Shown in pieces: positions 6,289-8,495 of a stretch of 8,495 bases of DNA. Within the stretch, counting starts at the first letter, position 1, and each line of letters opens with the position of its first letter. The position numbers and the translations under genes are program-made. The notes beneath the pieces are model-generated. The model was not told where the DNA came from. It saw only the letters and a program-made list of their open reading frames with translations, and made no database searches. The DNA is taken from NCBI GenBank assembly GCA_943330835.2, contig CALQJH020000075.1, positions 1 through 8,495 on the forward strand, given 5' to 3'. Source of the stretch: Candidatus Kuenenia stuttgartensis (GTDB lineage Bacteria; Bacteroidota; Bacteroidia; Chitinophagales; Chitinophagaceae).

Positions 6289-6768
6289 TTAAGCCGGGTC
6301 TACTAAGAATAAGGGTTGGTCATATTCAACAGGACTGGCGTCTTCAACCAGAACCTTTACAATTCTACCCTTTACTTCACTTTCAATTTCATTGAATAGT
6401 TTCATGGCTTCAATAATACAAACCACTTTTCCCGAAGTAATATGGTCATCAACGCAGGCGAAAATAGGCTTACCCGGTCCAGCCTGGCGATAGAAAGTGC
6501 CAATCATTGGACTTTTTATCGTTACATATTGGTCTATTTTGGAATCGGTTTTAGCTAGCTCCTGAGTTGTAGCTGCCGTTATAGGAGTAGCAGATGGGGC
6601 AGGTGCAGCCATTTGAGGATATGATGGGCCACTACTTGCGATAATATTTTGAACAGGATCGTTTTTTTGTTTTATAGTAATTTTTTTTCCATCTTCTTCA
6701 ATAGTGATTTCTCCAATTGATGTTTTGTTGATTAGCTTTACAAGCTCTTGAATTTGTTTGATGTCCAT
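6289..6768 (-). CDS. accB: Biotin carboxyl carrier protein of acetyl-CoA carboxylase, AccB
   Basis: AccB carries the biotin that shuttles carboxyl groups from AccC to the carboxyltransferase. The 159-aa product has the usual layout: an N-terminal segment typical of BCCP (MDIKQIQELVKLINKTSIGEI), a flexible Ala/Pro/Thr-rich linker (about 45-70), and the biotinyl domain (about 80-159). This last contains SPMIGTFYR (86-94) and the biotin-attachment motif EAMKLFNEIES, with the modified lysine at Lys123. The start ATG at 6766-6768 matches the family N-terminus. It is followed by accC after 57 bp. Upstream, a 234-bp gap with a terminator-like hairpin separates it from efp, so it probably has its own promoter there, although I found no perfect TAnnTTTG element in that gap. 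Confidence 0.95.
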   Translation of the reverse strand: MDIKQIQELVKLINKTSIGEITIEEDGKKITIKQKNDPVQNIIASSGPSYPQMAAPAPSATPITAATTQELAKTDSKIDQYVTIKSPMIGTFYRQAGPGKPIFACVDDHITSGKVVCIIEAMKLFNEIESEVKGRIVKVLVEDASPVEYDQPLFLVDPA

Positions 6769-6951
6769 GATGAAAATTTGAATGAAAAAAATAAGTAACT
6801 CAAATCGAGCCGCTAAGTTAGGAAATCTCCACTACAACGTTTACGTAATTGAAAGAATTTCTTTGAAAATGGCATAAAATCGATGAAAAAAGCTGGTAAA
6901 TGCCTGAAAATTACTCGAAATGGCGCGAAATCCTTATTTTTTAAAAAAGGA

Positions 6952-6976
6952 AAAGGACCGAAAAAATCGATCCTTT
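6952..6976 (-). terminator. Terminator-like hairpin after efp
   Basis: On the - strand AAAGGA (6976-6971) and TCCTTT (6957-6952) form a 6-bp stem. One mismatch follows, then a further 3-bp TCG-loop-CGA pairing closes a 5-nt loop. A pyrimidine-rich, T-heavy tract follows on the - strand (about 6951-6940). It lies 27 nt after the efp stop and about 180 nt before accB. The stem is modest, so termination may be partial. Confidence 0.55.
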
Positions 6977-7002
6977 GTATAAAAATTTGCAGTAAAAATA
7001 CA

Positions 7003-7566
7003 TTATTTCACGCGCTCTACATATTCCCCTGTTTTGGTATTCACTCTAATCATTTCTCCTTCATTTACAAAAAGTGGAACGTTTACGGTAGCGCCTGTTT
7101 CTACAGTTGCAGGCTTAAGTGTTCTTGTTGCAGTGTCACCTTTCATGCCCGGTTCGCTATAAGTAACCAAAAGAACGATTTTATCTGGCAATTCAACACC
7201 CATCGGCATATCGGTCTCTCCATTAATTAAAACAGAAACTTCCTGGCCATCTTTAAGAAACGCCGGGGCATCAATCATTGTTTCAGGAACTGTTATTTGT
7301 TCGAATGTTTCGGTATCCATAAAGCTATATCCTGTATCATCTTTATACAAATATTGGTAAGCTTTTTTCTCTACTCTTACGGGAAAAACGGTTTCTCCAC
7401 TATTCCAGGTTACTTCAATGGTACGGGAATTATCAACACCTTTCAATTTTGCCCATACTTTTGCTGCTGCACGAGCTGTCTTGTTTTGTCCGAATTCAAT
7501 TACTGTGTAAAGGCTGTTATCTATTTTTAGAATCAAACCTGAGCGCATATCTGCTGTTGTTGCCAT
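7003..7566 (-). CDS. efp: Translation elongation factor P (Arg32-tip type)
   Basis: EF-P binds the ribosome between the P and E sites and rescues stalling at polyproline stretches. The 187-aa product is full length and collinear with EF-P: an N-terminal KOW-like domain (MATTADMRSGLILKIDNSLYTVIEF), an OB domain II beginning about YQYLYKDD (71-78) and a C-terminal OB domain III with VETGATVNVPLFVNEG and a GEYVERVK end. The tip loop reads NKTARAAAKVWAKLKG, which aligns without gaps to the KPGKG-type loop but puts Arg at residue 32 (CGT codon at 7473-7471) where many EF-Ps have the modified Lys. Arg at 32 with an N-K-x-x-R-x-A-A context is what is known for EF-P rhamnosylated by EarP in Pseudomonas and Shewanella. 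No earP is next to it. It is the first gene of the - strand block, divergent from the thioredoxin-fold gene, and has a good promoter. Confidence 0.95.
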   Translation of the reverse strand: MATTADMRSGLILKIDNSLYTVIEFGQNKTARAAAKVWAKLKGVDNSRTIEVTWNSGETVFPVRVEKKAYQYLYKDDTGYSFMDTETFEQITVPETMIDAPAFLKDGQEVSVLINGETDMPMGVELPDKIVLLVTYSEPGMKGDTATRTLKPATVETGATVNVPLFVNEGEMIRVNTKTGEYVERVK

Positions 7567-7598
7567 ATTAATATTATTATAAAATAATTAGATTGACG

Positions 7599-7628
7599 CA
7601 AAAGTAACGAACTATGTGTAAAGTCAAA
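7599..7628 (-). promoter_or_regulatory. Bacteroidota-type promoter for efp
   Basis: On the - strand TTTG (7628-7625), an 18-nt spacer and TACTTTTG (7606-7599) match the -33 TTTG / -7 TAnnTTTG consensus. The -7 element ends 32 nt before the efp ATG, predicting a short AT-rich leader of about 25 nt. It lies in the 138-bp region shared with the divergent thioredoxin-fold gene. Confidence 0.75.
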
Positions 7629-7704
7629 AAAAATGTATGGCTTGACAACTTTTTTATTAATTAACACGAGATTTCTTGATAAATATGTAGATTTACGAAA
7701 AAAA

Positions 7705-8214
7705 ATGACAGTGAAAAAGTTAATTACTCTTATTGCCGTAAGCATTTTCTGCTTAAACACGTTTGCTCAGGATAAAACCGCAGATGCCTCATCTGAAAAA
7801 TCTACGCTTATCCTGCCTAAGTTTAAGATCATGAATATTGTAGACAGCGTAAGGTTCACAGAGGAGGATTTAGCCAAAAAGAAAAAGACAATATTCATTT
7901 ACTTCGGTGCAGATTGTGGCCACTGCACTTATTTCGCCAAAAAAATGATGGATAGTTTGAGTTTGTTTGAAAACACACAAATCATCATGGTGTCATCATC
8001 TGAATTTGCTCGTATCAAAAAATTTGCTGACGATGTAAAATTGGGTTCCTGCCCATTTATCACTGTTGGAAGAGATGGCGATTATTTTTTTATGACGCAT
8101 TTTGAAATAAGGCAATTCCCCACTGCTATTGTTTATGACAAAAAAGGAAAATTTCTGAAAAGATTTGAAAGTGAAATCAGCATTGCAGATCTTGCAAATG
8201 ATAAAAAGCAGTAA
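7705..8214 (+). CDS. Secreted thioredoxin-fold protein with CGHC active site
   Basis: This 169-aa protein probably works as a thiol-disulfide oxidoreductase outside the cytoplasm. It has an N-terminal signal peptide (MTVKKLITLIAVSIFCLNTFAQ, likely cut after AQ near residue 22). The mature part has a thioredoxin-like beginning (TIFIYFGADCGHC), active-site cysteines Cys71 and Cys74 in a PDI-like CGHC arrangement, and a cis-proline candidate Pro139 in QFPTAIVYDKKGKF. A third cysteine, Cys116 in GSCPF, is unusual and could form an extra bond. I chose the ATG at 7705 because it gives a clean signal peptide; an in-frame ATG at 7633 would add 24 residues that hide the signal sequence. There is no Shine-Dalgarno but an A-rich stretch precedes the start. 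It is divergent from efp and followed by mdh. The substrate is unknown; it could be a reductase of the TlpA/DsbD-partner kind. Confidence 0.85.
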   Translation: MTVKKLITLIAVSIFCLNTFAQDKTADASSEKSTLILPKFKIMNIVDSVRFTEEDLAKKKKTIFIYFGADCGHCTYFAKKMMDSLSLFENTQIIMVSSSEFARIKKFADDVKLGSCPFITVGRDGDYFFMTHFEIRQFPTAIVYDKKGKFLKRFESEISIADLANDKKQ

Positions 8215-8243
8215 TTTTTTCTTTAAACATTTTAGCTGATTAC

Positions 8244-8274
8244 TTTTCATCGTGACTGTTTACAAGTAACTTTG
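8244..8274 (+). promoter_or_regulatory. Bacteroidota-type promoter for mdh
   Basis: TAACTTTG (8267-8274) is an exact TAnnTTTG -7 match, ending 40 nt before the mdh ATG. The -33 position 19 nt upstream holds TTTT (8244-8247) rather than TTTG, so the upstream element is imperfect. mdh thus appears to have its own promoter, separate from the thioredoxin-fold gene 100 bp upstream. Confidence 0.6.
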
Positions 8275-8314
8275 CCAGCGAAATATTTTATCCCTTTATC
8301 TATAAATTAATATT

Positions 8315-8495
8315 ATGAAAGTAACTGTAGTAGGAGCGGGTGCAGTAGGTGCCACATGTGCGGACAATATCGCCCGCAAACAACTTTGCGATGAATTGGT
8401 AATCCTTGATATTAAAGAAGGTGTTGCAGAAGGGAAAGCAATGGATTTGATGCAAACGGCACAAATCGAAGGGTTCGATACCAAAATCATTGGTA
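8315..8495 (+). CDS. mdh: Malate dehydrogenase, N-terminal part (3' end outside window)
   Basis: Malate dehydrogenase interconverts malate and oxaloacetate with NAD in the TCA cycle. The first 60 residues are visible. They begin MKVTVVGAGAVGATCADNIA, a Rossmann nucleotide-binding loop with the GxGxxG pattern at Gly7-Gly12, and continue to ILDIKEGVAEGKAMDLMQ, in which Asp32 at the end of the second strand indicates NAD rather than NADP. The EGVAEGKAMDL stretch is the typical signature of LDH-like MDHs (type found in Bacteroidota and Chlorobi); a lactate dehydrogenase cannot be wholly excluded because the substrate loop lies outside the window. The ATG is preceded by an AT-rich leader and a -7 promoter element. 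Confidence 0.92.
   Translation, partial: MKVTVVGAGAVGATCADNIARKQLCDELVILDIKEGVAEGKAMDLMQTAQIEGFDTKIIG

Noticed and set aside
7633..7704. Upstream in-frame ATG that would extend the thioredoxin-fold protein by 24 residues
   Set aside because: The extension would bury a clean signal peptide starting at 7705, and its ATG lies in the promoter region shared with efp.
7533..7760. 75-aa open frame on the - strand across the efp/thioredoxin intergenic region
   Set aside because: It covers the divergent promoter region and the 5' ends of two genes. It is AT-rich noise without family features.

Overview
The window looks like a low-GC chromosomal segment from a member of the Bacteroidota, possibly the Chitinophagales/Chitinophagaceae. 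The phylum call rests on four things: promoter elements of the TTTG-N18/19-TAnnTTTG type instead of classical -35/-10 boxes; little or no Shine-Dalgarno sequence before most starts; a single-chain E1 alpha/beta 2-oxoacid dehydrogenase; and an efp-accB-accC gene order together with a short acidic DUF2795-like protein. The family-level placement is inference.

Left part (1-2761, mostly + strand): the 3' end of recN, then fabI (enoyl-ACP reductase). A 180-bp repeat patch follows, made of three 30-bp tandem units and then a 14-unit AANN tetranucleotide array. Directly after the array is a SemiSWEET sugar-transporter reading frame interrupted by an in-frame TGA. A bidirectional-type hairpin separates it from a small acidic gene on the - strand that has a strong Bacteroidota-type promoter. 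Divergent from that gene is a LolD-type ABC ATPase, whose last codons and stop lie inside a second short tetranucleotide repeat.

Middle part (2782-7566, all - strand, read right to left): efp, a terminator-like hairpin, accB, accC, and a fused branched-chain-type 2-oxoacid dehydrogenase E1. accB and accC encode the biotin carrier and biotin carboxylase of acetyl-CoA carboxylase, which makes malonyl-CoA. A branched-chain E1 can supply branched acyl-CoA primers, and FabI completes each elongation cycle. The window is therefore rich in functions that could cooperate in iso/anteiso fatty acid synthesis, although fabI is on the other strand and the link is inferred.

Right part (7567-8495, + strand): a secreted thioredoxin-fold protein with a CGHC active site, divergent from efp, and the start of malate dehydrogenase (mdh) behind its own TAnnTTTG element.

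Most of this is ordinary housekeeping DNA, and I see no CRISPR array, phage, transposase or clear defence cassette. The points most worth a second look are: the EF-P tip residue, which is Arg32 (the rhamnosylated EarP-type arrangement) and not Lys; the nonsense-interrupted SemiSWEET immediately after a tetranucleotide array; and the strand-asymmetric simple repeats at gene boundaries.
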